Shown one piece after another: positions 22,675-30,968 of a DNA stretch of 32,020 nt (positions are counted from its first letter, which is position 1; every line of letters starts with the position of its first letter). The stretch comes from Paractinoplanes atraurantiacus (GTDB taxonomy: Bacteria; Actinomycetota; Actinomycetes; Mycobacteriales; Micromonosporaceae). The notes beneath the pieces are model-generated. The model did not search any database and was not told where the DNA came from. It saw nothing but the letters and a program-made list of their open reading frames with translations. Where the stretch lies: NCBI RefSeq assembly GCF_900215205.1, contig NZ_OBDY01000054.1, positions 1 to 32,020 on the forward strand, written 5' to 3'. The translations under genes and the position numbers were made by a program.

Positions 22675-24084
22675 ATGACGATCACGGCCAGACCCGGCGC
22701 CGGCCACGCACAGGCGCCACCCCGATCCGGGCCTTCCGCGACGCCACGCTGGTGGGGTGACGCCGGTGGCGTCGCCGCCGGCACGACGCTGCTCGTGGTG
22801 ACCGCGCTCTGGGTCAGCCACGGCGGACTGCAATCGGTGGGGAACGGCGGCGCGGGCGCCGTCTCCTCGGCCGGCCGCCTCTTCGGGCTGTGGGCCTCCG
22901 ACCTGCTGCTGTTGCAGGTGCTGACGATGGCCCGGATCCCGATGGTGGAGCGCGCCTTCGGCCAGGACAAGCTGGCCCGCTGGCACCGCTGGTCGGGCTT
23001 CACCTCGTTGTGGATGATGATCGCGCACATCGTGCTGATCACCATCGGCTACGCCGGCACCGCCCGGGCCAACCCGTTCGCCCAGCTATGGACCATGATC
23101 GGGAACTTCCCGGGGATGCTGCTGGCCACGGCGGGCACGCTCGCCCTGGTCATGGTGGTGGTCACGTCGATCCGGGCCGCTCGGCGCCGCCTGCGGTACG
23201 AGTCGTGGCACCTGCTGCACCTCTACGCGTACCTGGGCGCCGGTCTGGCCCTGCCGCACCAGCTCTGGTCGGGCTCCGACTTCGTCGGCTCGGCCTGGGC
23301 CGCCACGTATTGGTGGACGCTGTGGGGCGTGGCCGCCGGGGCCGTGCTGCTCTTCCGGCTCGGCCTGCCGCTGCTGCGCAACCGCCGCCACCGCCTCGTG
23401 GTGGACCGCGTGGTCACCGAGGGACCGGGCCTCACCTCGGTCTACCTCACGGGGCGTGACCTCGGCCGGCTGCCGGCGCGGGCCGGGCAGTTCTTCCAGT
23501 GGCGCTTCCTGGACGGGCCGGGCTGGACCAGGTCGCACCCGTTCTCGCTGTCGTCCGCGCCGGACGGCGAGAGCTTGCGCATCACGGTCAAGGACTCAGG
23601 TGACGGCAGCTCGCGCGTGGCTTCGCTCAAGCGCGGGACGCGCGCGCTGATCGAGGGGCCCTACGGAAAGCTGACCGGCGAGTCGTACCAGGGCGGGCCG
23701 GTCGTGCTGCTCGCCTGCGGCATCGGCATCACGCCGCTGCTGTCGTTGCTGGGCGAGCTGCCGTACCGCCACGGGCAGGCGACGCTCGTCTATCGCGCCC
23801 GCAGCGAGGCCGAGATCGCGTTCCGGCCCGAGCTCGAATGGTTCGCGGCCAAGCGCGGCGTGTCCGTGAGATACCTGGTCGGGCCGCGCGCGGCGGACGG
23901 CTCGTGGCTGCCGGCCGGCCACCGCGACACCGACGTGGACGCGCTGCGCCGCCTGGCCCCGGCCGTCGGCAAGGCCGACGTCTACCTGTGCGGGCCCGAC
24001 GCCTGGACCGAGGCCGCGCAGAGCGCCGCCCGGGCCGCCGGGGTGCCCGCCGCCCGCCTGCACACCGAACTCTTCTCCTGGTAA
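22675..24084 (+). CDS. Ferric-reductase-like transmembrane flavoprotein (FRD/FNR fusion)
   Basis: A 469-residue fusion that should carry electrons from NAD(P)H via FAD and heme across the membrane. Residues 1-225 have about six hydrophobic segments with paired heme-ligand candidates: His in LARWHRWSGF and MIAHIVLI, and His in ESWHLLHLYAYLG and LPHQLW. From about 240 a ferredoxin-reductase module follows: SHPFSLSSAP (FAD), IEGPYG (phosphate), CGIGITPLLSLL (NAD(P)H) and YLCGPDAWTEA near the end. ATG at 22675 follows GGTGGG. It is 13 bp ahead of an FMN-binding extracytosolic protein, the plausible electron acceptor, and then a two-component pair. A NADPH-oxidase or ferric-reductase role is possible but not shown. 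Confidence 0.9.
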   Translation: MTITARPGAGHAQAPPRSGPSATPRWWGDAGGVAAGTTLLVVTALWVSHGGLQSVGNGGAGAVSSAGRLFGLWASDLLLLQVLTMARIPMVERAFGQDKLARWHRWSGFTSLWMMIAHIVLITIGYAGTARANPFAQLWTMIGNFPGMLLATAGTLALVMVVVTSIRAARRRLRYESWHLLHLYAYLGAGLALPHQLWSGSDFVGSAWAATYWWTLWGVAAGAVLLFRLGLPLLRNRRHRLVVDRVVTEGPGLTSVYLTGRDLGRLPARAGQFFQWRFLDGPGWTRSHPFSLSSAPDGESLRITVKDSGDGSSRVASLKRGTRALIEGPYGKLTGESYQGGPVVLLACGIGITPLLSLLGELPYRHGQATLVYRARSEAEIAFRPELEWFAAKRGVSVRYLVGPRAADGSWLPAGHRDTDVDALRRLAPAVGKADVYLCGPDAWTEAAQSAARAAGVPAARLHTELFSW

Positions 24085-24097
24085 GCGAGGACCCCTG

Positions 24098-24511
24098 ATG
24101 CGCCGAATCACCCTGTGGGCGTTCTCCACGATCGCCGCCCTCGTGCTGCTGTTCAGCTACCGGACGAGCACGAACACCCCGGCCACCCCAGCCGCGGCCG
24201 AGGCCCCGCTTTCCGAGCCCACCGCAGCGGGAGGAGGGAAGGCGTACGACGGATCGTCCGTCCAGACGCAGTGGGGCCCGCTCCAGGTCCACATCACCGT
24301 CGCCGGCGGCAGGATCACCGAGATCACCGCTCCCACCTCCCCCGCCGACAACCCGGCCGACGCGGGCGTGACCGCCGGCGCCCTCCCCCAGCTGCGCGAG
24401 CAGGTGCTGGCCGCCCAGAGCGCCTCCATCGACGGCGTCTCCGGCGCGACCTTCACCAGCGAGGCCTACAAGCAGTCCCTCCAGGCCGCCCTGGACGCGG
24501 CGCACCTCTAG
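24098..24511 (+). CDS. Extracytosolic FMN-binding protein (ApbE-flavinylated)
   Basis: A 137-residue protein with an N-terminal membrane anchor or signal (WAFSTIAALVLLFS), a Thr/Pro/Ala-rich linker and an FMN_bind domain. The flavin-attachment motif is DGVSGATFTS at 112-121, where ApbE would link FMN through phosphate to a threonine, probably Thr118. WGPLQVHITVAGGRITEI is the usual start of the domain. GAGGA precedes the ATG. With the FRD/FNR protein upstream it probably relays electrons outside the membrane, as in actinobacterial extracytosolic flavin systems. ApbE is not in the window. Confidence 0.9.
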   Translation: MRRITLWAFSTIAALVLLFSYRTSTNTPATPAAAEAPLSEPTAAGGGKAYDGSSVQTQWGPLQVHITVAGGRITEITAPTSPADNPADAGVTAGALPQLREQVLAAQSASIDGVSGATFTSEAYKQSLQAALDAAHL

Positions 24512-24523
24512 CCTGAACGCACG

Positions 24524-25216
24524 ATGCGAATACTCGTAGTGGATGACGACGCGGCGGTGCGGGACTCCCTGGCCCGCACCCTGCGGTTCGAGGGTTACCA
24601 GGTGGACACGGCCGGCGATGGCAAGCAGGCGATCGACGTGGCCAGGTCGGCCGGTCCGGACGCGATGATCCTGGACGTCAGCATGCCCGTCATGGACGGC
24701 CTCGAGGCCTGCCGCCGGCTGCGCGCCGAGGGCCTCCTGCTCCCGGTCCTGATGCTGACGGCCCGCGACAGCGTCGGCGACCGGGTCGCCGGTCTCGACG
24801 CCGGGGCCGACGACTACCTGGTCAAGCCGTTCGCGCTCCAGGAGTTGCTGGCCCGGATCCGCGCCCTGCTGCGGCGGTCCGCCCTGAACGGTGGCCCGGC
24901 CCCCGACGAGCAGCGGCTCACCTTCGGCGACGTCTGGCTCGACGAGGTGACCCGCGAGGTGTGGCGGGGCGATCGGCAACTGCGTCTCACCCGTACGGAA
25001 TTCGCCATTCTCGAGGCCTTTCTCCGCCACCCGCGGCAGGTGCTGACCCGGGCCGCGCTGTTCGAGCAGGTCTGGGGCTACGACTTCGGCGAGGGCTCGA
25101 ACAGCATCCACGTCTACCTCGGCTATCTACGCCGCAAACTGGAGGCCGCGGGCGAGCCGCGACTGCTGCACACCGTGCGCGGGGTGGGTTTCGTGCTCCG
25201 CGAGGACCCATTGTGA
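24524..25216 (+). CDS. OmpR-family response regulator (MprA-like)
   Basis: A 230-residue regulator. The receiver has the acidic pocket VVDDD (5-9), phosphoacceptor Asp51 in MILDVSMPVMDG, Thr79/Ala80 region LMLTARDSV and Lys101 in YLVKPFAL. The C-terminal winged helix (from about 130) contains LTRTEFAILEAFLRHPRQVLTR and VYLGYLRRKLEAAGEPRLLHTVRGVGFVLR. The sequence closely resembles mycobacterial MprA as I remember it. It begins 12 bp after the FMN-binding gene and its stop overlaps the kinase start, so it is probably in one operon with the redox genes. Confidence 0.93.
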   Translation: MRILVVDDDAAVRDSLARTLRFEGYQVDTAGDGKQAIDVARSAGPDAMILDVSMPVMDGLEACRRLRAEGLLLPVLMLTARDSVGDRVAGLDAGADDYLVKPFALQELLARIRALLRRSALNGGPAPDEQRLTFGDVWLDEVTREVWRGDRQLRLTRTEFAILEAFLRHPRQVLTRAALFEQVWGYDFGEGSNSIHVYLGYLRRKLEAAGEPRLLHTVRGVGFVLREDPL

Positions 25217-26574
25217 CGCTGCACACCCGCCTCTCGCTGATGGTGGCGTGTGCGGTGGCGGCGGCCGTCGTCGTCATGGCCGGCGCGGCCCTGCTCACCG
25301 TGGCCGCCTTGCAGGCGCACCAGCTCGAGGCCGCCCTCAACTCCGACGCACGGTCGATCGCGGCCGCGCCCAGCGAGTGGCAGGACATCCAGGAGGGCAT
25401 GCCCAAGGGCTACGACCATCACAAGCCGCTCGGCCCGACGTGGCAGCTGCTGGACACCGACGGCGCGATCGTCAGCGGCTCGGCCGAGGTGCTGCCGGTG
25501 ACCGCCGCGGCCAAACAGATCGCCGCGGGCCAGCGGCCACCCTTCCAGGAGGAGGTGATCATCGATGGGGACCATCATCAGATGCTCACCGTGCCGGTCA
25601 AGTACGGCGGCGGCGCCGTCCAGGTGGCCATCAATCAGGAACGGACGCGCGATCTGCTCACCCTGCTGGCCGGGGCGCTCGCCGCGGTCTGCGTGCTCGG
25701 GATCGCGGGGGCGGCCTGGCTCGGGCGGGTCGTGGCCCGGGCCGGACTGGCGCCGGTCGAGAAACTGACCGAGTCCGTCGAGCAGGTCGCCGTCACCACC
25801 GACCTCACGAAGCCGGTCGAGGTGTCCGGGGTCGACGAGATCGCCCGGCTCGGCCGGTCGGTGAACACGATGCTGGCGGCGATCGACTCGGCCCGGCGGG
25901 CGCAGCGCACCCTGGTCGAGGACGCGGGGCACGAGCTTCGCACGCCGCTCACGAGTATCCGTACAAACGTGGAATTGCTCCTGGAAGTCGAACGACGGCC
26001 GGAACTGGCGCACCGGCTGCCGCCCGAGGAGCGGGCGTCGCTGCTGGAAGACCTCGACGCGCAGGTGCGCGAGCTGGCCACCCTGACCACGGAGCTGGTC
26101 GAGCTGGCGCGGGAGGAGACGACCCGGGAGGACGTCGAACCGGTCGAGCTGGCCGACGTCGTCACCGCGGCGGCCAACCGCGTGCGTACGAGAGCACCCG
26201 GTCTTGTCTTCACGACCGACCTCTCCCCCGCCACCGTGATGGGACGGCCGGGCGAGCTGGAGCGCATGGTCGTCAACATCCTCGACAACGCCGCCAAGTG
26301 GAGCCCGGCCGGCGCCACCGTCGCCACCGCCCTGCGCGCCGACGGGCCGCACTGGTGGGCGCTGACCGTGGCCGACGAAGGCCCCGGCATCGCGGCCGAC
26401 GACCTGCCGCACGTGTTCGACCGGTTCTACCGGGCGCCGGCTGCCCGTTCGATGCCGGGCTCGGGACTGGGCCTGGCCATCGTCGCCCAGACCGCGACCC
26501 AGCACGGCGGCACGGTCGCCGCGTCCGCGAACGAGCCGCACGGCACGGTCGTGACGGTCCGGCTACCCCGCTAG
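25213..26574 (+). CDS. Membrane sensor histidine kinase (MprB-like)
   Basis: A 453-residue kinase partnered with the upstream regulator. Two membrane helices (about 8-34 and 150-172) enclose an extracytosolic sensor of some 115 residues; a HAMP domain (173-225), the dimerisation box EDAGHELRTPLTSIR with His240, and the ATPase with NILDNAAKWS, DEGPGIA and GSGLGLAIV follow. The sensor contains two His-His pairs (DHHK at 68-71, DGDHHQ at 118-123), which could bind a metal. GTG at 25213 overlaps the regulator's stop (GTGA). Its end overlaps the convergent dehydrogenase gene by 12 bp. Confidence 0.93.
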   Translation: MTLHTRLSLMVACAVAAAVVVMAGAALLTVAALQAHQLEAALNSDARSIAAAPSEWQDIQEGMPKGYDHHKPLGPTWQLLDTDGAIVSGSAEVLPVTAAAKQIAAGQRPPFQEEVIIDGDHHQMLTVPVKYGGGAVQVAINQERTRDLLTLLAGALAAVCVLGIAGAAWLGRVVARAGLAPVEKLTESVEQVAVTTDLTKPVEVSGVDEIARLGRSVNTMLAAIDSARRAQRTLVEDAGHELRTPLTSIRTNVELLLEVERRPELAHRLPPEERASLLEDLDAQVRELATLTTELVELAREETTREDVEPVELADVVTAAANRVRTRAPGLVFTTDLSPATVMGRPGELERMVVNILDNAAKWSPAGATVATALRADGPHWWALTVADEGPGIAADDLPHVFDRFYRAPAARSMPGSGLGLAIVAQTATQHGGTVAASANEPHGTVVTVRLPR

Positions 26575-27318
26575 ATCGTCGAGCCAGTCGCGGCTGGCCC
26601 GGGCCACCCGGGCCGGCACGTTCAGCGAGTCGAGCAGGTCGGCGGCGGCCGCCATCTCCTCGCGGCGGCGCACGGCGTGCCGGCGTGAGCCCTCGACGAC
26701 GCGGTCGAGGGTGGCGGCGTCGCTGCGGACGAACTCGTTGCGGATGTTCTCGCTCAGCCACTCCTCGAGGCCGGCCGCCCTCGCCGCGGCCAGGGCCTCG
26801 GTCACGGCGGCCGACATGCCTTTGTAGAAGACGCTGCGCAGCAGTTTGCGGGTGGCCGCGGCGCCGACCGGCCCCTCGATGACCTGGATGTCGGCGCCGT
26901 ATCCCGACAGAGTCTCGGCGAAGACAAAGGCACCGGGCCCGCTGGCGGTCATCGGGGTTTTCAACCCACGGCCGGGCACGGGCGCCATCAAAGCCACGTC
27001 CACGACCTCGACCGCCCCGTCCGCCGCCGCGAACAACTGCTCCTTCAGACCGGGCGCCGACGTGTTCAGATCGGCCCACAGCGTCCCCGGGCGGCACGCC
27101 GGCAGCGACTGCCGCAACGCGTCGAGGGCCTGACTCGCGCTGTTCACGCTCAACACCAGGCCGGCCTCGCGGCAGGCGTCAGCGTCACTCTCCTTCTGGT
27201 GTACGCCGTCAGGCGCACCCACCAGCGGATCGAACCCGTGGACCGTGGCCCCCGCGGCCACCAGATCGGCCGCGATCCGGCCGCCGGCCTCGCCGAGACC
27301 CAGGACAGCGATGATCAC
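26563..27318 (-). CDS. NAD(P)-binding dehydrogenase with DUF1932-like C-terminal domain
   Basis: A 251-residue protein of the 6-phosphogluconate/3-hydroxyisobutyrate dehydrogenase superfamily. The Rossmann motif is VLGLGEAGGRIAADL at 4-18; DLNTSAPG near 85-92 and VDVALMAPVPG near 107 fit the family, and TRKLLRSVFYKGMSAAVTEAL near 157-177 holds the lysine of the C-terminal helical domain typical of DUF1932 members. The oxidised substrate is unknown. GTG at 27318 overlaps the GntR stop by 4 bp, so regulator and enzyme form one operon, presumably for catabolism of a hydroxy acid. Confidence 0.87.
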   Translation of the reverse strand: MIIAVLGLGEAGGRIAADLVAAGATVHGFDPLVGAPDGVHQKESDADACREAGLVLSVNSASQALDALRQSLPACRPGTLWADLNTSAPGLKEQLFAAADGAVEVVDVALMAPVPGRGLKTPMTASGPGAFVFAETLSGYGADIQVIEGPVGAAATRKLLRSVFYKGMSAAVTEALAAARAAGLEEWLSENIRNEFVRSDAATLDRVVEGSRRHAVRRREEMAAAADLLDSLNVPARVARASRDWLDDLAG

Positions 27319-27980
27319 GCCGGCCCGCCCAGGTAGTCGATGGAGCGCAGCGCCTCGATGACGCTGGCGATGTGCTCGCGCATCGCGTTCTCGGCCGCCT
27401 TGGCGTCACGGTCGCGGATGGCCGCGATGACCCGCTCGTGCTGCGGCAGCGACGTCTGCGGGCGGCCCGGCAGCAGCGACAGCATGAACTGGTGGCGCAC
27501 CAGCTGGCCGCGCAGCGTCTCGACGATCCGGTCGGCCGTGCCGTGCCCGGCGATGGCCCGGACCAGGGCGTGCAGGCGCTGGTTGAGGTCGCTGTACGCC
27601 CTGTACTCCCCCTCGGCCACGGCCGCCCGCATGAGCCGGCCGATCTCGTCGAGCTCGCCGGCCTGATCGTCGGTGACCCGCTCGGCGGCGCGCGCGGCGA
27701 TCAGGCCCTCGACCACCATGCGTACCTCAGTGATTTCGACGGCTTCGTCGATCGACACCTTGCGCACGTGGGCGCCGCGGTTGCGCTCCATCTGGACCAG
27801 GCCCTCACCGGCCAGATCTTGCAGGGCGGCGCGCACGTTGAAGCGGCTGGCCGCGAACCGCTCGATCAGCTGGGCCTCGACGAGCCGTTCGCCGGGCAGG
27901 TACTCACCGCGGAGGATCGCCTCGCGCAACCCGTCCCTCGCCTGGGCGGCGGCCGTTCCTCGATGCTTCTCGGGCTGCAT
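27315..27980 (-). CDS. GntR-family regulator, FadR/FCD subfamily
   Basis: A 221-residue regulator. The N-terminal winged helix reads LREAILRGEYLPGERLVEAQLIERFAASRFNVRAALQDLAGEGLV, and the C-terminal FCD ligand domain (about 85-215) has the helical pattern with metal-ligand-type residues (DLNQRLHALVRAIAGH, QHERVIAAI). ATG at 27980 begins MQPEKHRG. A perfect palindrome TGACAAGATTGTCA at 28004-28017 lies just upstream and is the likely operator. It probably controls itself and the dehydrogenase gene. Confidence 0.92.
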   Translation of the reverse strand: MQPEKHRGTAAAQARDGLREAILRGEYLPGERLVEAQLIERFAASRFNVRAALQDLAGEGLVQMERNRGAHVRKVSIDEAVEITEVRMVVEGLIAARAAERVTDDQAGELDEIGRLMRAAVAEGEYRAYSDLNQRLHALVRAIAGHGTADRIVETLRGQLVRHQFMLSLLPGRPQTSLPQHERVIAAIRDRDAKAAENAMREHIASVIEALRSIDYLGGPA

Positions 27981-28003
27981 CAGCGCAGCCTATCGCACCG
28001 CGC

Positions 28004-28017
28004 TGACAAGATTGTCA
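28004..28017. promoter_or_regulatory. Palindromic operator upstream of the GntR gene
   Basis: TGACAAGATTGTCA is a perfect inverted repeat (TGACAA-GA-TTGTCA) 24 bp before the GntR start and 70 bp before the divergent haloperoxidase-like gene. On the minus strand it contains TTGACA, so it also overlaps a possible -35 element; binding there would block transcription. Confidence 0.7.
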
Positions 28018-28086
28018 ACAATCCCCGTGGTGTCCGATCGAGGACGCATCGACGCCGCCGGATCGTCCTGGGTGGAGTGTGTGTCG

Positions 28087-29322
28087 ATGAGGAAGACCTG
28101 GATCGTGGTCGCGCTGAGTCTGGTGGGTGGCTTCGCGGGCGCTCAGGCGCCGGTCGACATCGACAGTGTGCGGGTGTGGAACGGATTCGCCCTCGACGCC
28201 GTACGGGTCACGCGGGCCACCGACGCCGACGCGGCCCGCATGTACGCGATGGTCAACGTCGCGATGTACGACGCGGTCAACGGGCTCGCCGGAGCGCGGG
28301 CCCGGACCGCCGCCCTCGTCCCCGGCCCGGGTCCGCGCAACGCCGACCCGCAGGCCGCCGCCGCGGCGGCCGCGCACGAGGTGCTCATCGCCCTCGACCC
28401 GGCCCGCGCCGCCACCTACGACGCCCGGCTCGCGGCCGACCTGGCCCGCCTCACCAGGCCACAGTCCGGCGCGGCCTGGGGCCGGCACGTCGGTCAGGCC
28501 GTCGTTTCGGTGCGGACCAACGACGGCTCGACGCCGGTCGAGTCCCAGCCCGCCGGCGAGGGCCCGGGCGTCTTCCGGGCCGCCTGGTCGGGCACCCAAT
28601 ATCGCCATGTGCAGCCGTTCGCCGTGGCCGACCCGGGCCGCTACATCCCGGCCGGGCCGCCCGCGCTGACCAGCGTGCCCTACGCGGCCGCGCTGGCCGA
28701 GGTGGCGATCCTGGGCGACGCCGCCCGGCCCGACCCCGACCTGCTGGCCACCTATCAATACTGGTCACTGCCGGCCGGCTCCGACCAGCCGCCCGGCGAG
28801 TGGCTGCGGATCGGCCTGGAGGTCGCCACGGCTCGCCACCTGCCGCTGGCCGAGCAGACCCGGCTGACCGCGCTGCTGAGCATGGGCCTGGCCGACACGA
28901 CGGTCGCCACCGTCGGCACGAAGTACCAGTACCGCCATTGGCGCCCGACGACAGCGATCCGCGAGACGACCGATCCGACGTGGTCCGCCCGAGCCGGCAG
29001 CGTCGGCGGCACCCCCGAGTACACCTCGGGCCACAGCTCCTACAGCGGCGCCGGCGCGGCCGTCCTGGCCGGCTACTTCTGCGACGACGCCGTCGCCTTC
29101 ACCCACGTCACCGATTCGGCGCCGGGCGGCGCCGCCCGCTCCTACCCCGGTTTCTCGGCGGCGGCTTCCGAGGCCGGACGTTCCCGGGTGTACGGCGGTC
29201 AGCACTTCGAGTTCAGCAATCAGGCCGGCCTGTCCACGGGCCGGGGCGTGGCGGCCGAGGTGCTGGCTACCCGCCTGCTGGTCCGGCACGGCCCGACCCA
29301 CGTGGGCGCCTGCCCGCGCTGA
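28087..29322 (+). CDS. Secreted vanadium-dependent haloperoxidase / PAP2-like protein
   Basis: A 411-residue protein with a signal peptide (MRKTWIVVALSLVGGFAGA). It has the vanadate/phosphate-binding signature in order: K279-x6-R286-P (KYQYRHWRP), TSGHSSYS with His316, and S366-R367-x5-H373 (SRVYGGQH), the last histidine being the vanadate ligand in haloperoxidases. The usual Asp four residues after it is Ser377 (HFEFSNQAG). Haloperoxidases oxidise halides with H2O2; relatives are acid phosphatases, and the sequence does not decide between them. ATG at 28087 has GGAG 9 bases upstream; the frame is open further left only as an antisense shadow of the GntR gene. Its end overlaps the lycopene cyclase gene by 56 bp. 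Confidence 0.88.
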   Translation: MRKTWIVVALSLVGGFAGAQAPVDIDSVRVWNGFALDAVRVTRATDADAARMYAMVNVAMYDAVNGLAGARARTAALVPGPGPRNADPQAAAAAAAHEVLIALDPARAATYDARLAADLARLTRPQSGAAWGRHVGQAVVSVRTNDGSTPVESQPAGEGPGVFRAAWSGTQYRHVQPFAVADPGRYIPAGPPALTSVPYAAALAEVAILGDAARPDPDLLATYQYWSLPAGSDQPPGEWLRIGLEVATARHLPLAEQTRLTALLSMGLADTTVATVGTKYQYRHWRPTTAIRETTDPTWSARAGSVGGTPEYTSGHSSYSGAGAAVLAGYFCDDAVAFTHVTDSAPGGAARSYPGFSAAASEAGRSRVYGGQHFEFSNQAGLSTGRGVAAEVLATRLLVRHGPTHVGACPR

Positions 29323-30484
29323 TCCGGGCCACGGCGTCACCGGCGGCGGCCCGCGTCATCGGCAGCAGCGGGCTCGACGCCATCAGGCTCAGGTCCTCGG
29401 CCCACGAGGTGGTGCCGTCGAGGAAACGCAGCACGCGCTCGGCCGGGTTGCGGTCGAAGAGGCGGTCGAAGAAGGCGACACCGTCTGTTAAGCCGCGGTC
29501 GAGCGCCCGCAACTGCACGGCGTCCATCCACCGGTGACGGGCCGGATAAGGAGGTTTCGGTACGGGGGGACGGCCGTCCGCGAGCGCGCGGGCGACGTCC
29601 TCGGCCTGCCGGGCCATCGCGGAGAACGTGAACCCGGTCGACGGCCTCGTGGCACCGCCGGCGGTCCCGAGGCGTACCACCCGAGGGGTCGGCCTGGCGT
29701 CGAAGACGCCGTCGGTCATCGGGATGACGCCGTCCTCGACCTCGCGGACCCGCAGCGCCCCCAGGTCGAGGCCGATCAGGTCGGCGTAGGCGCGCAGGGC
29801 GGCGTCGTAGGCGTCGCCGTCGAGCACGGCCGGCGAGAACTCGGTGTACTCGACGAGCGCGAACCGGTCGCTGACCGGCAGCACATAGCCGAAGGAGACC
29901 CCACGGGCCGGTTGCGGCGTACGGAAATCCATCAGCACCGCCCGCCCCGGATCGAAGACCGGCGCGTCGGCCTCCAGCCACCAACCGCGGAAGTGCTGAA
30001 GCCAGTTCGTGCGCCCCGGGCGGGCCGGCTGGCGGGGCCGCGAGTCGAGCGCCCAGCCCGCCCGCACCAGGGCATTGCCGTCCGGACCGGTGACGACGAC
30101 CCGGTCGCCGTCGTCGACCACCCGCCCGGCCGGCGCGGTGATCCGCACGGCGCCGAGCCGCTCCTCGACACCGGCGGCCAGCTCGTAGAGCGGCGCCGAC
30201 CGCAACATGGCGTACCGCAAAGGCTGAAGCGCAAGCACCCGCCGCCGCTCCGGCGTCACCACATCGACTTCGTCCCAGCTCGCGCTCAAAAGGGGGTCGA
30301 GGGCCGTGCCGGGCGTCCCCCAGAACGCCCACGTGCGGTCCTGGCCGCGCTTGCGCACAGGATCGACGATCGCCAGCCGCACGCCGGACAGCCGTTGCCG
30401 CCCGAGGGCGGCCAGCACGAGCGAGGCCGCTCCCCCACCACCCACCAGAACCAGGTCGACGTCCGGAGCGATCACCAGTCCCAC
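29267..30484 (-). CDS. crtY: Lycopene beta-cyclase (CrtY-type)
   Basis: A 405-residue flavoprotein that closes the ends of lycopene to beta-rings. Family blocks: dinucleotide site LVLVGGGGAASLVLAAL near 11-27, DRTWAFWG near 48, LRYAMLRS, WLQHFRGWWLEAD, MDFRTPQ, FGYVLPVSDRFALVEYTEFSP region, and GTAGGATRPSTGFTFSAM near 280. The start is GTG at 30484; another GTG three codons on is equally possible. No other carotenoid gene adjoins it; upstream lies only a decayed methyltransferase. The C-terminal tail is Arg/Gly-rich and overlaps the convergent haloperoxidase-like gene. Confidence 0.9.
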   Translation of the reverse strand: MGLVIAPDVDLVLVGGGGAASLVLAALGRQRLSGVRLAIVDPVRKRGQDRTWAFWGTPGTALDPLLSASWDEVDVVTPERRRVLALQPLRYAMLRSAPLYELAAGVEERLGAVRITAPAGRVVDDGDRVVVTGPDGNALVRAGWALDSRPRQPARPGRTNWLQHFRGWWLEADAPVFDPGRAVLMDFRTPQPARGVSFGYVLPVSDRFALVEYTEFSPAVLDGDAYDAALRAYADLIGLDLGALRVREVEDGVIPMTDGVFDARPTPRVVRLGTAGGATRPSTGFTFSAMARQAEDVARALADGRPPVPKPPYPARHRWMDAVQLRALDRGLTDGVAFFDRLFDRNPAERVLRFLDGTTSWAEDLSLMASSPLLPMTRAAAGDAVARISAGRRPRGSGRAGPAGG

Positions 30485-30486
30485 CC

Positions 30487-30808
30487 TATCGGGCGGTCAC
30501 CGCGACCGAACCCGACCCCGGCATGCTCGCCGAGCTGCGCAAACACGTCCCGGTCGAGACCATCCAAGCCACCTTCGAGGAGCTGCCGCTCGGCAAGCGC
30601 TACGACCTGGTGTACGCGGCGGCCTCCCGAACGCCGCCTCATGCTGACCCCCGGCGACTACATCCAGCACCTCGCGACGATCTCCGCCTACCTGGAGATG
30701 CCCACTTCGCTGTTCACCCGCATCGAGCAGGTGCTTCCCGAGGCCGTCGACATCACCGCCGACATCACTGTCCATCTAGCCCAGACCGAACGCACTGGAA
30801 TGCCATAA
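30487..30808 (+). pseudogene. Remnant of a class I SAM-dependent methyltransferase
   Basis: Two pieces of one methyltransferase remain. The first, in the frame of 30490, reads RAVTATEPDPGMLAELRKHV then FEELPLGKRYDLVYAAAS, the part following the glycine-rich SAM loop, which is missing. Near 30636 the frame changes, and from 30641 the text reads LTPGDYIQHLATISAYLEMP and then ITADITVHLAQTE to a TAA at 30806, typical of the family's C-terminus. The stretch between (WHW and LRPGG region, roughly 90 codons) is absent. So the gene has lost its 5' end and middle; its 5' end abuts the lycopene cyclase start. It cannot give a working enzyme. Confidence 0.78.
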
Positions 30809-30910
30809 CAACTTTTACCGAACAACTTCCGGAATATTTCATAACCTGCGACATGGCCGTACGCAGCACTTTCGCAGGCAGAGGTGCTCGCTGAAGTCCC
30901 GTCGCCGGGA

Positions 30911-30968
30911 GAAACTTCCGAAACATCTCCGAAACCTATTGTTCGCGGATGACCACCCTGCCTAGCAT
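30911..30968 (+). promoter_or_regulatory. Probable xylanase promoter with GAAAC direct repeats
   Basis: Three GAAAC repeats start at 30911, 30920 and 30931 (GAAACTTCCGAAACATCTCC...). They lie just before TTGTTC (30939-30944) and TAGCAT (30963-30968), a -35/-10-like pair 18 bp apart. CGAAA-type motifs are known from actinobacterial xylanase promoters, so a substrate-responsive repressor site is plausible. The remaining spacer (30809-31028) is AT-richer than its surroundings and holds no gene I can support. Confidence 0.5.

Noticed and set aside
27372..28086. Upstream extension of the haloperoxidase-like frame
   Set aside because: It is antisense to the GntR gene; the signal peptide at 28087 with GGAG upstream marks the true start.
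29534..30640. Plus-strand frame leading into the methyltransferase fragment
   Set aside because: It is antisense to the lycopene cyclase gene; only the part after about 30641 shows methyltransferase similarity.
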